Shown piece after piece: positions 34,567 through 42,638 of a stretch of 64,000 nt of DNA. The notes under the pieces were generated by a model. That model did no database searches. It saw nothing but the letters and a program-made list of their open reading frames with translations, and was not told the origin of the DNA. Position 1 is the stretch's first letter. Every line of letters begins with the position of its first letter. The DNA comes from Niabella pedocola (GTDB taxonomy: Bacteria > Bacteroidota > Bacteroidia > Chitinophagales > Chitinophagaceae). The stretch is from positions 868,001 to 932,000 of the forward strand of contig NZ_JAJNEC010000005.1 of NCBI RefSeq assembly GCF_021044425.1. Direction: 5' to 3'. A program made the translations under genes and the position numbers.

Positions 34567-36249
34567 ATGACAGAGTTAAACAAGTATTCCAAGACCATTA
34601 CCCAGGATCCCACGCAGCCCGCGGCGCAGGCGCAGCTTTATGCGCTGGGTCTTACCGAAGCGGATTTAAAGAAAGCCCAGGTTGGGATCGCCAGCATGGG
34701 CTACGACGGCAATCCCTGCAACATGCACCTGAACGGCCTTGCCCAGCATGTAAAGGACGCGGTGTGGGAGCAGGACCTGGTAGGTTTAACCTTTCATACC
34801 ATCGGCGTTAGTGACGGCATGAGCAATGGTACCGACGGAATGCGCTATTCACTTGTTAGCCGGGATGTGATCGCCGACTCGATCGAAACCGTGTGCGGCG
34901 CTCAATATTACGACGGACTGATCACCGTGCCCGGATGTGATAAAAATATGCCGGGGTCCATCATTGCTATGAGCCGGCTTAACCGCCCCTCGATCATGGT
35001 ATACGGTGGCACCATCGCCCCCGGCCATTATAAAGGCCAGGATCTGAACATCGTTTCAGCATTTGAAGCCCTGGGCCAAAAGATTGCCGGACAGCTGGAT
35101 GAAGCCGACTTTATGGGCATTGTAAAAAACAGCTGCCCCGGAGCAGGTGCCTGCGGCGGTATGTACACGGCCAATACCATGGCTTCTGCCATTGAGGCCA
35201 TGGGTATGAGCCTTCCCTACTCCAGCAGTAACCCCGCATTAAGTGAAGAAAAAAAGCAGGAATGTGCCGCTGCAGGTAAAGCCATCCGCCTGCTGCTGGA
35301 AAAAGATATTAAGCCGAGCGATATCATGACCCGCCAGGCATTTGAAAATGCCATCGTGGTGATCATGGTACTGGGAGGCAGTACCAATGCCGTACTCCAC
35401 CTGCTGGCCATGGCCCGCAGCATCAACGTATCGCTGACACAGGACGATTTCCAGGCCATCAGCGACCGCATACCGGTACTGGCCGATTTTAAACCCAGCG
35501 GTAAATACCTGATGGAAGACCTGCATAACAAAGGCGGTGTTCCAGCCGTAATGAAATACCTGCTGAAAAAAGGGTTGATCGATGGCAGCTGTTTAACGGT
35601 TACCGGTAAAACCATCGCCGAAAACCTGGAGAGCGTTCCGGATCTGGATTTCGAAACCCAGGATATTATTCATCCGCTCGAAAGCCCGCTGAAAGCCACC
35701 GGACATCTGCAGATCCTTTATGGTAACCTTGCTGAAAAAGGAAGCGTTGCCAAGATCAGTGGAAAAGAAGGCGAAAAATTCACAGGCCCCGCCCGTGTAT
35801 TCGATGGAGAAAAGAACCTGATCGCCGGTATTTCGAGCGGCAAGGTAAAAGCAGGCGACGTGGTAGTGATCAAAAATGAAGGACCCAAGGGAGCCCCCGG
35901 CATGCCGGAAATGCTAAAGCCCACTTCCGCCATCATTGGTGCCGGATTGGGAAAAAGCGTGGCCCTGATCACCGACGGACGCTTCAGCGGCGGAACGCAC
36001 GGGTTTGTAGTAGGACACGTAACGCCGGAAGCCTTTGAGGGCGGATTGATCGGGTTTGTACAAGATGAAGATATTATTGAAATAGACGCTGCTAACAATA
36101 CACTTACGCTGAAGGTATCTGAAGCCGAAATTGCCAGGCGTAAAGAGGGCTGGCAGCAGCCGCCGTTAAAAGTGAAGAACGGTGTATTGTATAAATATGC
36201 AAAGCTGGTAAAAGACGCATCACAAGGATGTGTAACCGATGAAGATTAA
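34567..36249 (+). CDS. ilvD: Dihydroxy-acid dehydratase
   Basis: Dehydrates 2,3-dihydroxy acids to the 2-keto acids that precede valine and isoleucine. The 560-residue IlvD/Edd protein has the three cysteines of the iron-sulfur cluster at 51 (GNPCNMH), 124 (PGCDKNMPG) and 196 (GACGGMYTANTM), and the C-terminal RFSGGTHG segment. First structural gene after the attenuator; a DinB gene follows after 51 bp. Confidence 0.96.
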   Translation: MTELNKYSKTITQDPTQPAAQAQLYALGLTEADLKKAQVGIASMGYDGNPCNMHLNGLAQHVKDAVWEQDLVGLTFHTIGVSDGMSNGTDGMRYSLVSRDVIADSIETVCGAQYYDGLITVPGCDKNMPGSIIAMSRLNRPSIMVYGGTIAPGHYKGQDLNIVSAFEALGQKIAGQLDEADFMGIVKNSCPGAGACGGMYTANTMASAIEAMGMSLPYSSSNPALSEEKKQECAAAGKAIRLLLEKDIKPSDIMTRQAFENAIVVIMVLGGSTNAVLHLLAMARSINVSLTQDDFQAISDRIPVLADFKPSGKYLMEDLHNKGGVPAVMKYLLKKGLIDGSCLTVTGKTIAENLESVPDLDFETQDIIHPLESPLKATGHLQILYGNLAEKGSVAKISGKEGEKFTGPARVFDGEKNLIAGISSGKVKAGDVVVIKNEGPKGAPGMPEMLKPTSAIIGAGLGKSVALITDGRFSGGTHGFVVGHVTPEAFEGGLIGFVQDEDIIEIDAANNTLTLKVSEAEIARRKEGWQQPPLKVKNGVLYKYAKLVKDASQGCVTDED

Positions 36250-36300
36250 CGCGAGCCTGATCAACAAAAGATATCACAAACCGGAGACCGCGCAGCAATA

Positions 36301-36795
36301 ATGGATAAAACATACTTTACAACATTAACAGCATTTAACCGGGCGAGTACCGCCCAGGTAAGCTCCTGGCTGCGCCAGATCAGCGATGTGCAATGGCAGC
36401 AACCCGTTGTAAGCAGTTTTAGCAGTATCCATGAAACGGTGTTGCATATGGTAAACGCAGAAAATGCCTGGCTTCAGCGGTTGAAAAATGAAACCGTGAT
36501 CCGGGTAGACGAAACCTTTACCGGTTCCCGGCATGAACTCCTGGATCTCTGGGAGCAAACATCGCAGCAGCTCAGCGATTGGGTGGCCGGCTTTGATGAA
36601 ACCCGGCTAAACCTATCCTTCAGTTACCGCCGTTTTAACGGGCAGGAGTATAGGTCCCGCTACTACCAGGTACTGGCACATGTCGTCAACCACGCCACGT
36701 ACCACCGTGGCCAGATAGTAACCCTGCTGCGGCAGGCAGGCTTTACCGCCATACAATCGACCGACCTCATTGGGTTTTACCGCGAAGAAGTGTAA
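36301..36795 (+). CDS. DinB family protein
   Basis: 164-residue four-helix-bundle protein of the DinB/YfiT superfamily. Metal-binding histidines can be placed in SIHETVLHMVNAENAW and in HVVNHATYHRGQIVTLLRQAG, the usual three-His pattern. Members are often thiol-dependent transferases or have unknown roles. It lies between ilvD and ilvB in the same direction with gaps of 51 and 42 bp, so is probably co-transcribed, but no link to amino acid synthesis is known. Confidence 0.82.
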   Translation: MDKTYFTTLTAFNRASTAQVSSWLRQISDVQWQQPVVSSFSSIHETVLHMVNAENAWLQRLKNETVIRVDETFTGSRHELLDLWEQTSQQLSDWVAGFDETRLNLSFSYRRFNGQEYRSRYYQVLAHVVNHATYHRGQIVTLLRQAGFTAIQSTDLIGFYREEV

Positions 36796-36837
36796 GGCCG
36801 GCTTTAATAACAATCAATCACAAACAAAATCAGGTGT

Positions 36838-38601
36838 ATGGAAACGACCCAGATAAAAGATACAGAACAAAAAAACACAGCCATGGAGGCAAATACAACG
36901 ATTCAACCCGGCGACACCATTTCCGGTAGTCAAGCGGTATTGGAAGCACTTATTGCAGAAGGGGTAGTCACTATTTTCGGATATCCCGGCGGAGCGATCA
37001 TGCCCATTTACGATGCATTGTATGATTATAATGATAAGCTTGAACATGTACTGGTTCGCCATGAGCAGGGCGGCATCCACGCCGCTCAGGGGTTTGCCCG
37101 CACCAGCGGTAAAACCGGTGTGGTATTTGCCACCAGCGGACCCGGTGCCACCAACCTGGTAACCGGTTTAGCCGATGCGCAGATCGACTCTACGCCCCTG
37201 GTTTGTATTACCGGACAGGTTTTTGCCCATTTACTGGGAACGGATGCATTCCAGGAAACCGATGTAATCAATGTAACCATGCCGGTAACCAAGTGGAACT
37301 ACCAGGTTACGGATGCTCATGAAATTCCGAATGTGCTGGCAAAAGCCTTCCACATTGCCCGCAGCGGCCGCCCCGGACCGGTGTTGGTAGACATCACCAA
37401 GAATGCACAACTACAGCAATTTGAATACCCAGGCTACCAGAAGTGCAACCATGTACGCAGCTACCGTCCCAAGCCGATCGTACGTAAAGAATATATTGCA
37501 GAAGCCGCAAAACTGATCAACAGCGCGCAAAAGCCGTTTGTGATCTTCGGCCAGGGCGTGATCCTGGGAGGAGCCGAAAACGAATTCAAAGCCTTTATTG
37601 AAAAAGGCAACCTGCCGGCCGCATGGACCATCATGGGCGAAAGCGCCCTGCCTACCGATCATCCGCTGGGTGTCGGCATGCTGGGCATGCACGGAAATTA
37701 CGGGCCGAACGTACTCACCAACGAATGCGATGTGCTTATTGCGATAGGCATGCGGTTTGACGACCGGGTTACCGGCCGCCTGGATAAATATGCCAAGCAG
37801 GCCAAAGTGATCCACCTGGATATTGACCCGGCAGAAGTAGATAAAAATGTAAAGACCACGGTACCGGTTTGGGGCGATTGTAAAGAAACCCTACCCCTGC
37901 TTACCGCATTGATCGAGCAGAAGGACCATAGCAACTGGTTAAGCGAGTTTGCCAAATATGCTGCAGAAGAAGATAAGGAATGCATTCAGCCGGAAATGCA
38001 TCCTGAAGGTGATGTAATGTCGATGGCTGAAGTAATGCAAGCCCTGAATGAGCTAACCAAGGGCGACGCAGTAATCGTAACCGATGTAGGTCAGCACCAG
38101 ATGGTGGCCTGCCGGTATGCAAAATTTACACAAACAAGAAGCAACGTAACCTCCGGCGGATTGGGTACGATGGGCTTTGGTTTGCCTGCGGCGATTGGCG
38201 CCAAATACGGAGCGCCGGACCGCACAGTAGTGGCAATCATCGGTGACGGAGGATTTCAGATGACCTTACAGGAACTGGGTACGATCATGCAGTTTGGAGC
38301 AGCCGTAAAAATCCTGATCCTGAATAATGAATTCCTGGGAATGGTGCGCCAGTGGCAGCAGTTGTTCCACGACCGGCGCTACTCCTTTGTAAATATTACC
38401 AGTCCGGATTTTGTGATGCTGGCAAAATCTTACGGTATCGAAGGGCAAACGATCGATCAGCGGGCAGCGCTGAAGACCGCGCTGAAAACCATGCTGGATC
38501 ATGACGGAGCTTATTTGCTTGAAGTAAAAGTGGGAAAAGAGAACAACGTATTCCCGATGGTACCGCAGGGCAGCAGCGTAGCCGAGATCCGCTTGAAGTA
38601 G
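36838..38601 (+). CDS. ilvB: Acetolactate synthase large subunit
   Basis: ThDP-dependent enzyme making acetolactate and acetohydroxybutyrate. The 587-residue protein has the catalytic Glu76 in RHEQGG, the central FAD-binding domain and the ThDP motif starting GDGG (469-472) and ending at the NN pair about 496. The first 27 residues before ISGSQAVLEALIAEG are a polar extension; an internal Met16 could be the start. Its small subunit ilvN is not adjacent but lies two genes later. Confidence 0.96.
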   Translation: METTQIKDTEQKNTAMEANTTIQPGDTISGSQAVLEALIAEGVVTIFGYPGGAIMPIYDALYDYNDKLEHVLVRHEQGGIHAAQGFARTSGKTGVVFATSGPGATNLVTGLADAQIDSTPLVCITGQVFAHLLGTDAFQETDVINVTMPVTKWNYQVTDAHEIPNVLAKAFHIARSGRPGPVLVDITKNAQLQQFEYPGYQKCNHVRSYRPKPIVRKEYIAEAAKLINSAQKPFVIFGQGVILGGAENEFKAFIEKGNLPAAWTIMGESALPTDHPLGVGMLGMHGNYGPNVLTNECDVLIAIGMRFDDRVTGRLDKYAKQAKVIHLDIDPAEVDKNVKTTVPVWGDCKETLPLLTALIEQKDHSNWLSEFAKYAAEEDKECIQPEMHPEGDVMSMAEVMQALNELTKGDAVIVTDVGQHQMVACRYAKFTQTRSNVTSGGLGTMGFGLPAAIGAKYGAPDRTVVAIIGDGGFQMTLQELGTIMQFGAAVKILILNNEFLGMVRQWQQLFHDRRYSFVNITSPDFVMLAKSYGIEGQTIDQRAALKTALKTMLDHDGAYLLEVKVGKENNVFPMVPQGSSVAEIRLK

Positions 38602-38607
38602 TTAAGG

Positions 38608-38925
38608 ATGAATACGCAAAAGAACATGGTAACTGAAATAGCCATATTGAATATTATCCCGGGAACGGAGCCTGCCTTTTTAGCTTCCTTCGAGAAAGCT
38701 AAAAGCATCATTTGTTCTATGAAAGGATATTTACAACATGAGTTGCTGAAGTCCGTGGCGGAAACAGATAAATATATATTGATCGTACGCTGGCAAACCC
38801 TGGAGGATCATACCGAAGGGTTCAGGAAAAGCACGGCATACCAGGAATGGAAGCAGCTCCTGCATCATTTTTATAACCCCTTCCCGGTTGTGGAGCACTA
38901 TCAACGAACAGATAAAGCAGCATGA
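38608..38925 (+). CDS. Antibiotic biosynthesis monooxygenase (ABM) domain protein
   Basis: 105 residues with a ferredoxin-like ABM pattern: TEIAILNIIPGTEPAFLASFEKAKSII, then GYLQHELLKSVAETDKYILIVRWQTLEDHTEGFRKSTAYQEW. Such small dimeric proteins act in cofactor-free oxygenation or heme/quinone turnover. ATG 38626 (MVTEIAIL) is an equally good start. It begins 6 bp after ilvB and overlaps the next gene by 4 nt, so it is translated with the ilv operon. Confidence 0.8.
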   Translation: MNTQKNMVTEIAILNIIPGTEPAFLASFEKAKSIICSMKGYLQHELLKSVAETDKYILIVRWQTLEDHTEGFRKSTAYQEWKQLLHHFYNPFPVVEHYQRTDKAA

Positions 38926-39509
38926 CAGACAAGGTAACCATAAATATTCCCGTTCAATATGAGGCGATTGCGTTTAAAACAAAAGCGCTGGGCTTTGACA
39001 TGCCTTCCGATCTGCAAACCGGAAGCCTGCTAAAAACCCTGGTGGCGTCAAAGCCCGGAGGCCGGATACTGGAACTGGGTACGGGCACCGGACTGGCAAC
39101 GTCCTGGATACTGAGCGGAATGGACAACCATGCTTCACTGGTTTCTGTTGACAACAATGAGCTCCTGATCAATGTAGCTAAGGAACAACTAAAGGACAAC
39201 CGGATCGAATTTATATGCGGAGATGGGTACGAATGGATCGCTGCATACAAAGGAGCCTCTTTTGATCTCATATTTGCCGATGCCATGCCAGGGAAATACG
39301 ATCTTTTTGAAGAAACATTCGCTTTGTTAAAAACCGGGGGCATTTATTTCATTGACGACATGCTGCCCCAGCCAAACTGGCCGGAAGGGCATGCACAACG
39401 GGTAGAGGCCTTTATTACCATGCTTGAAAAAAGAACCGACCTCGTGCTTACCCCCTTAAATTGGTCTACCGGCATTATCATCGTTACAAAGACCTCAAAT
39501 AAAATTTAA
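38922..39509 (+). CDS. Class I SAM-dependent O-methyltransferase
   Basis: 195 residues with a complete Rossmann methyltransferase core: motif I LELGTGTGLATSW, acidic loop VDNNELL, IEFICGDGYEWI, DLIFADAMPGKYD and GGIYFIDDMLPQP. It looks most like small O-methyltransferases of the catechol type, but key metal ligands cannot be fixed by eye. Start ATG overlaps the ABM stop (ATGA), indicating coupled translation; ilvN follows after 15 bp. Confidence 0.82.
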   Translation: MTDKVTINIPVQYEAIAFKTKALGFDMPSDLQTGSLLKTLVASKPGGRILELGTGTGLATSWILSGMDNHASLVSVDNNELLINVAKEQLKDNRIEFICGDGYEWIAAYKGASFDLIFADAMPGKYDLFEETFALLKTGGIYFIDDMLPQPNWPEGHAQRVEAFITMLEKRTDLVLTPLNWSTGIIIVTKTSNKI

Positions 39510-39524
39510 ACATCAAACGTTAAA

Positions 39525-40112
39525 ATGAAGCAACAATATACCATAACCGTTTACGCAGAAGACCAGATCGGTCTACTGGCCCGCATTACGATTATTTTTT
39601 CCCGTCGGAAAATCAATATCGACAGCCTCAATACTTCTTCCTCCGAAATCCCCGGCATTCACCGGTTCAATATTGTGATTGACGAAACAGAAGAAGTGGT
39701 AAAAAAATTATGCAAGCAGATCGAAAAACAGGTGGAGGTGCTGAAAGCATACTACAACCTCAACAGCGAGATCATCTGGCAGGAGCTGGCCCTGTATAAA
39801 GTGCCTACCAGCCAGGTAACCGATAAAATGATCGTAGAGCGTGTACTGCGGGAACACGGCGCCCGTGTGGTATCCATCAATAATGATTATACGGTTTTTG
39901 AATGTACCGGGCATCGCGAAGAAACCGATAAGCTGGTAAAGCTGTTTGAAGAATACGGGCTGATCGAATTTGTGCGCGGAGCAAGGGTGGCCATCATCAA
40001 AAGCAGTGAAGGCTTTCATAAAAAGATCAAGGAATTTGAAGCCCGCGAGCCGGGAGAAGAAGTGATCGAGAACGAATTCCTGAATGAGCAGGACTCTGTA
40101 TTTAGCATGTAA
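39525..40112 (+). CDS. ilvN: Acetolactate synthase small (regulatory) subunit
   Basis: 195 residues. The N-terminal ACT domain (ITVYAEDQIGLLARITIIFSRRKINIDSLNTS) is the valine-sensing part; the C-terminal ALS small-subunit domain includes TDKMIVERVLREHGARVVSINNDY. It stimulates IlvB and gives feedback inhibition. The C terminus is acidic (GEEVIENEFLNEQDSVFSM), longer than in enteric IlvN/H (about 160). Confidence 0.94.
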   Translation: MKQQYTITVYAEDQIGLLARITIIFSRRKINIDSLNTSSSEIPGIHRFNIVIDETEEVVKKLCKQIEKQVEVLKAYYNLNSEIIWQELALYKVPTSQVTDKMIVERVLREHGARVVSINNDYTVFECTGHREETDKLVKLFEEYGLIEFVRGARVAIIKSSEGFHKKIKEFEAREPGEEVIENEFLNEQDSVFSM

Positions 40113-40115
40113 CAA

Positions 40116-40493
40116 ATGACGGCAGAGAAAACCATACCCATACTGCGCATCTTTGACTACGCTAAAGCCATTGAGTTTTACGTAGACTGGCTGGGATTCT
40201 CCATCGTATGGGAGCACCGTTTTGAGGACAACACACCGGTTTACCTCGAAGTGGAAAAAGACGGCATCACCCTGCATCTCAGTGAACATCATGGGGACGG
40301 CACGCCCGGCACGCATGTTTTTGTATGGTGTACCGGTGTAAAAGCATTCCACAGCACGCTCCTCAACAAACAGTATAAATACAACCGCCCGGGTTTGGAA
40401 GAAACCTTTTATAACGCCTGGTGCGTTACCGTTATTGATCCTTTTAATAACCAGATATCTTTTAACGAACACATACCGGGCGATAAAAATTAA
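40116..40493 (+). CDS. VOC/glyoxalase superfamily protein
   Basis: 125 residues, a vicinal-oxygen-chelate fold resembling bleomycin-resistance proteins: ILRIFDYAKAIEFYVDWLGFSIVWEHRF, VYLEVEKDGITLHLSEHHGDGTPGTHVFV, and a C-terminal VIDPFNNQISFNE segment. Metal ligands could be His and Glu but substrate is unknown. It starts 3 bp after ilvN and ends 3 bp before the next gene. Confidence 0.85.
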   Translation: MTAEKTIPILRIFDYAKAIEFYVDWLGFSIVWEHRFEDNTPVYLEVEKDGITLHLSEHHGDGTPGTHVFVWCTGVKAFHSTLLNKQYKYNRPGLEETFYNAWCVTVIDPFNNQISFNEHIPGDKN

Positions 40494-40496
40494 ATA

Positions 40497-40958
40497 ATGT
40501 ACACACTCAATATTATAGACAGCATCCGGCAAAAAGCCATTGCACTTATAAAAGAAACGCCTCTCGAAGTGCTCAATCAAATACCTGCCGGCTTTAACAA
40601 CAGCATCATCTGGAATTTTGGCCACCTGGTGGTAAGCGGCTACAGCCTTGTATTTAAAGCTACATCCGTAGACCCGGACTTTCTTATTCCCTTGCAGGAC
40701 GTTTATAAAAAAGGCACCAAACCCAATGCTCCCGCTACCCAGCAGGAGATCGATGAGCTGATCGGATTGTCGAACACATTCACGCTGGCTGTAAAAGAAG
40801 CGCTCGATGCCAACCGTTTTCAGGAAATCACCGAGTATACTACCGCCACGTTCGGATTGCCCGTAACTACCATCGAAGAAATGCTGATCACGGTAGCCGC
40901 GCACGACACCCTGCACTGGCAATCGATGCGGGACTATAAACGGATGCTAAATCCGTAA
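40497..40958 (+). CDS. DinB-like protein
   Basis: 153 residues of the DinB four-helix-bundle type, with histidines in IIWNFGHLVVSGYSLVF and in AAHDTLHWQSMRDYKRML, consistent with a three-His metal site. It is only distantly similar to the DinB protein at 36301 and the one at 48028. The stop codon is embedded in the first copy of a 14-bp direct repeat that flanks a low-complexity tract before ilvC. Confidence 0.8.
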   Translation: MYTLNIIDSIRQKAIALIKETPLEVLNQIPAGFNNSIIWNFGHLVVSGYSLVFKATSVDPDFLIPLQDVYKKGTKPNAPATQQEIDELIGLSNTFTLAVKEALDANRFQEITEYTTATFGLPVTTIEEMLITVAAHDTLHWQSMRDYKRMLNP

Positions 40959-41045
40959 ATACTAAATCACAAATCCGAGATCTGAAACCTCAATTCTGAA
41001 ATCTCGAATCTCGAATCTGAAATCTCAAAATCGTAAATACTAAAT
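40954..41045. repeat. Low-complexity tract bounded by 14-bp direct repeats upstream of ilvC
   Basis: CGTAAATACTAAAT occurs at 40954-40967 and again at 41032-41045. Between them are units such as CCGAGATCTGAAACC, TCTGAAATC, TCTCGAATC, TCTGAAATC. The first repeat overlaps the DinB stop codon; the second ends 11 bp before the ilvC ATG. The layout looks like an inserted or expanded tract in an otherwise tight operon. Confidence 0.8.
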
Positions 41046-41056
41046 ATCAAATAACA

Positions 41057-42538
41057 ATGGCAAATTACTTTAACACACTACCCCTGAGAGAGCAGCTAAA
41101 CCAACTGGGCGTTTGTGAATTCATGAGCAACGATGAGTTTCTGGACGGCGTGGATGCATTAAAAGGAAAAAAGATCGTAATCGTTGGTTGTGGCGCGCAA
41201 GGCCTGAACCAGGGTTTAAACTTAAGAGATAGTGGTCTGGATGTTTCTTATGCATTACGCAAAGAAGCCATCGAAGAAAAAAGAGCCAGCTGGAAAAACG
41301 CAACCGATAACAACTTTAATGTGGGTACATACGAGGAACTGATCCCCGGTGCAGACCTGGTGATCAACCTGACCCCCGACAAACAACATACCAGCGTTGT
41401 AAGCGCCGTGATGCCGTTGATGAAACAGGGTGCTACCCTTTCATATTCGCACGGTTTCAACATCGTTGAAGAAGGCATGCAGATCCGCAAAGATCTTACG
41501 GTAATTATGGTGGCTCCCAAAAGCCCCGGAAGCGAGGTGCGGGCCGAATACCTGCGTGGCTTTGGTGTTCCCACCCTTATTGCGGTACACCCCGAAAATG
41601 ATCCCGAAGGAAAAGGCCTCGAGCAGGCAAAAGCGTACTGCGTAGGTACCGGCGGACATCGTGCCGGTGTGCTGCGGTCCTCTTTTGTAGCAGAAGTAAA
41701 ATCAGACCTGATGGGTGAGCAAACCATTCTTTGCGGACTGCTGCAAACCGGTTCCATCCTGTCTTTCGACAAAATGATCGAAAAAGGTATCGACCCTGGT
41801 TATGCTTCCAAACTGGTACAATATGGTGTGGAAGTAATCACCGAAGCCCTCAAACACGGCGGTGTTACGGGTATGATGGACCGCCTGAGCAACCCGGCAA
41901 AGATCAAAGCGTTCCGCATCTCAGAAGAGCTGAAAACCATTATGCGCCCGTTGTTCCAGAAGCATCAGGACGATATCATGAGCGGCGAATTCAGCCGTAT
42001 TATGATGGAAGACTGGGCCAATGGCGATGCCAACCTGCTGAAATGGAGAGCTGAAACCGGGGAAACCGCTTTTGAAAAAACACCCGCGGGTGATGTAAAG
42101 ATCGGAGACCAGGAATATTTTGACAACTACACTTTAATGGCAGCCTTTATCAAAGCAGGTGTGGAACTGGCCTTTGAAACCATGGTGGAGGCCGGCATCA
42201 AACCAGAGTCTGCGTACTACGAGTCTTTACACGAAACACCGTTAATTGCCAATACCATTGCGCGTAAAAAACTGTTCGAAATGAACCGCGTTATTTCCGA
42301 TACCGCCGAGTATGGCTGTTACCTGTTCGACCAGGCATGTAAGCCGTTACTGGCCGATTTCATGAAAACCGTAGATACCGACCTCGTGGGTAAGAACTTT
42401 AATGAAGGTAAAGATGGCGCAGTAGACAACCAGGAGCTGGTGGAGGTAAATGAAGCACTCCGCTCTCATCCTGTTGAGCAGGTGGGTACTGTACTACGTA
42501 AAGCAATGACCGCTATGAAAGCGATCAAAACGGCGTAA
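41057..42538 (+). CDS. ilvC: Ketol-acid reductoisomerase, class II
   Basis: Isomerises and reduces acetolactate/acetohydroxybutyrate with NADPH and Mg. At 493 residues it is the long class II form (class I is about 330). The NADP-binding GCGAQG is at 44-49, and the knotted helical domain is duplicated, with metal-binding Glu/Asp residues in SDLMGEQTILCG and in the second-half segment around ESLHETPL. A large hairpin follows, then a second ABC ATPase. Confidence 0.96.
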   Translation: MANYFNTLPLREQLNQLGVCEFMSNDEFLDGVDALKGKKIVIVGCGAQGLNQGLNLRDSGLDVSYALRKEAIEEKRASWKNATDNNFNVGTYEELIPGADLVINLTPDKQHTSVVSAVMPLMKQGATLSYSHGFNIVEEGMQIRKDLTVIMVAPKSPGSEVRAEYLRGFGVPTLIAVHPENDPEGKGLEQAKAYCVGTGGHRAGVLRSSFVAEVKSDLMGEQTILCGLLQTGSILSFDKMIEKGIDPGYASKLVQYGVEVITEALKHGGVTGMMDRLSNPAKIKAFRISEELKTIMRPLFQKHQDDIMSGEFSRIMMEDWANGDANLLKWRAETGETAFEKTPAGDVKIGDQEYFDNYTLMAAFIKAGVELAFETMVEAGIKPESAYYESLHETPLIANTIARKKLFEMNRVISDTAEYGCYLFDQACKPLLADFMKTVDTDLVGKNFNEGKDGAVDNQELVEVNEALRSHPVEQVGTVLRKAMTAMKAIKTA

Positions 42539-42563
42539 CAACCGCAACGTTTAACGACCTAAA

Positions 42564-42615
42564 AAGACCTGCAGGGTTTTCCGCCACAGCGGACGGGTTA
42601 AACCTTGCAGGTCTT
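42564..42615 (+). terminator. Long perfect hairpin after ilvC
   Basis: AAGACCTGCAGGGTTT (42564-42579) pairs with AAACCTTGCAGGTCTT (42600-42615), 16 bp with one G-U, and a nested TCCGC/GCGGA hairpin fills the loop. It is followed by ATTTATTTAAA rather than a strict U-tract. It may end the ilv transcript or be a mobile REP-like palindrome; the arm sequence ACCTGCAAGGTTT is one I associate with dispersed palindromes in this phylum. Confidence 0.65.
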
Positions 42616-42638
42616 ATTTATTTAAAAAATTTTGAACC

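Noticed and set aside
39708..40922. 404-codon open frame on the minus strand
   Set aside because: It runs opposite ilvN, the VOC gene and the DinB gene, all with clear families; its translation has no recognisable domain.
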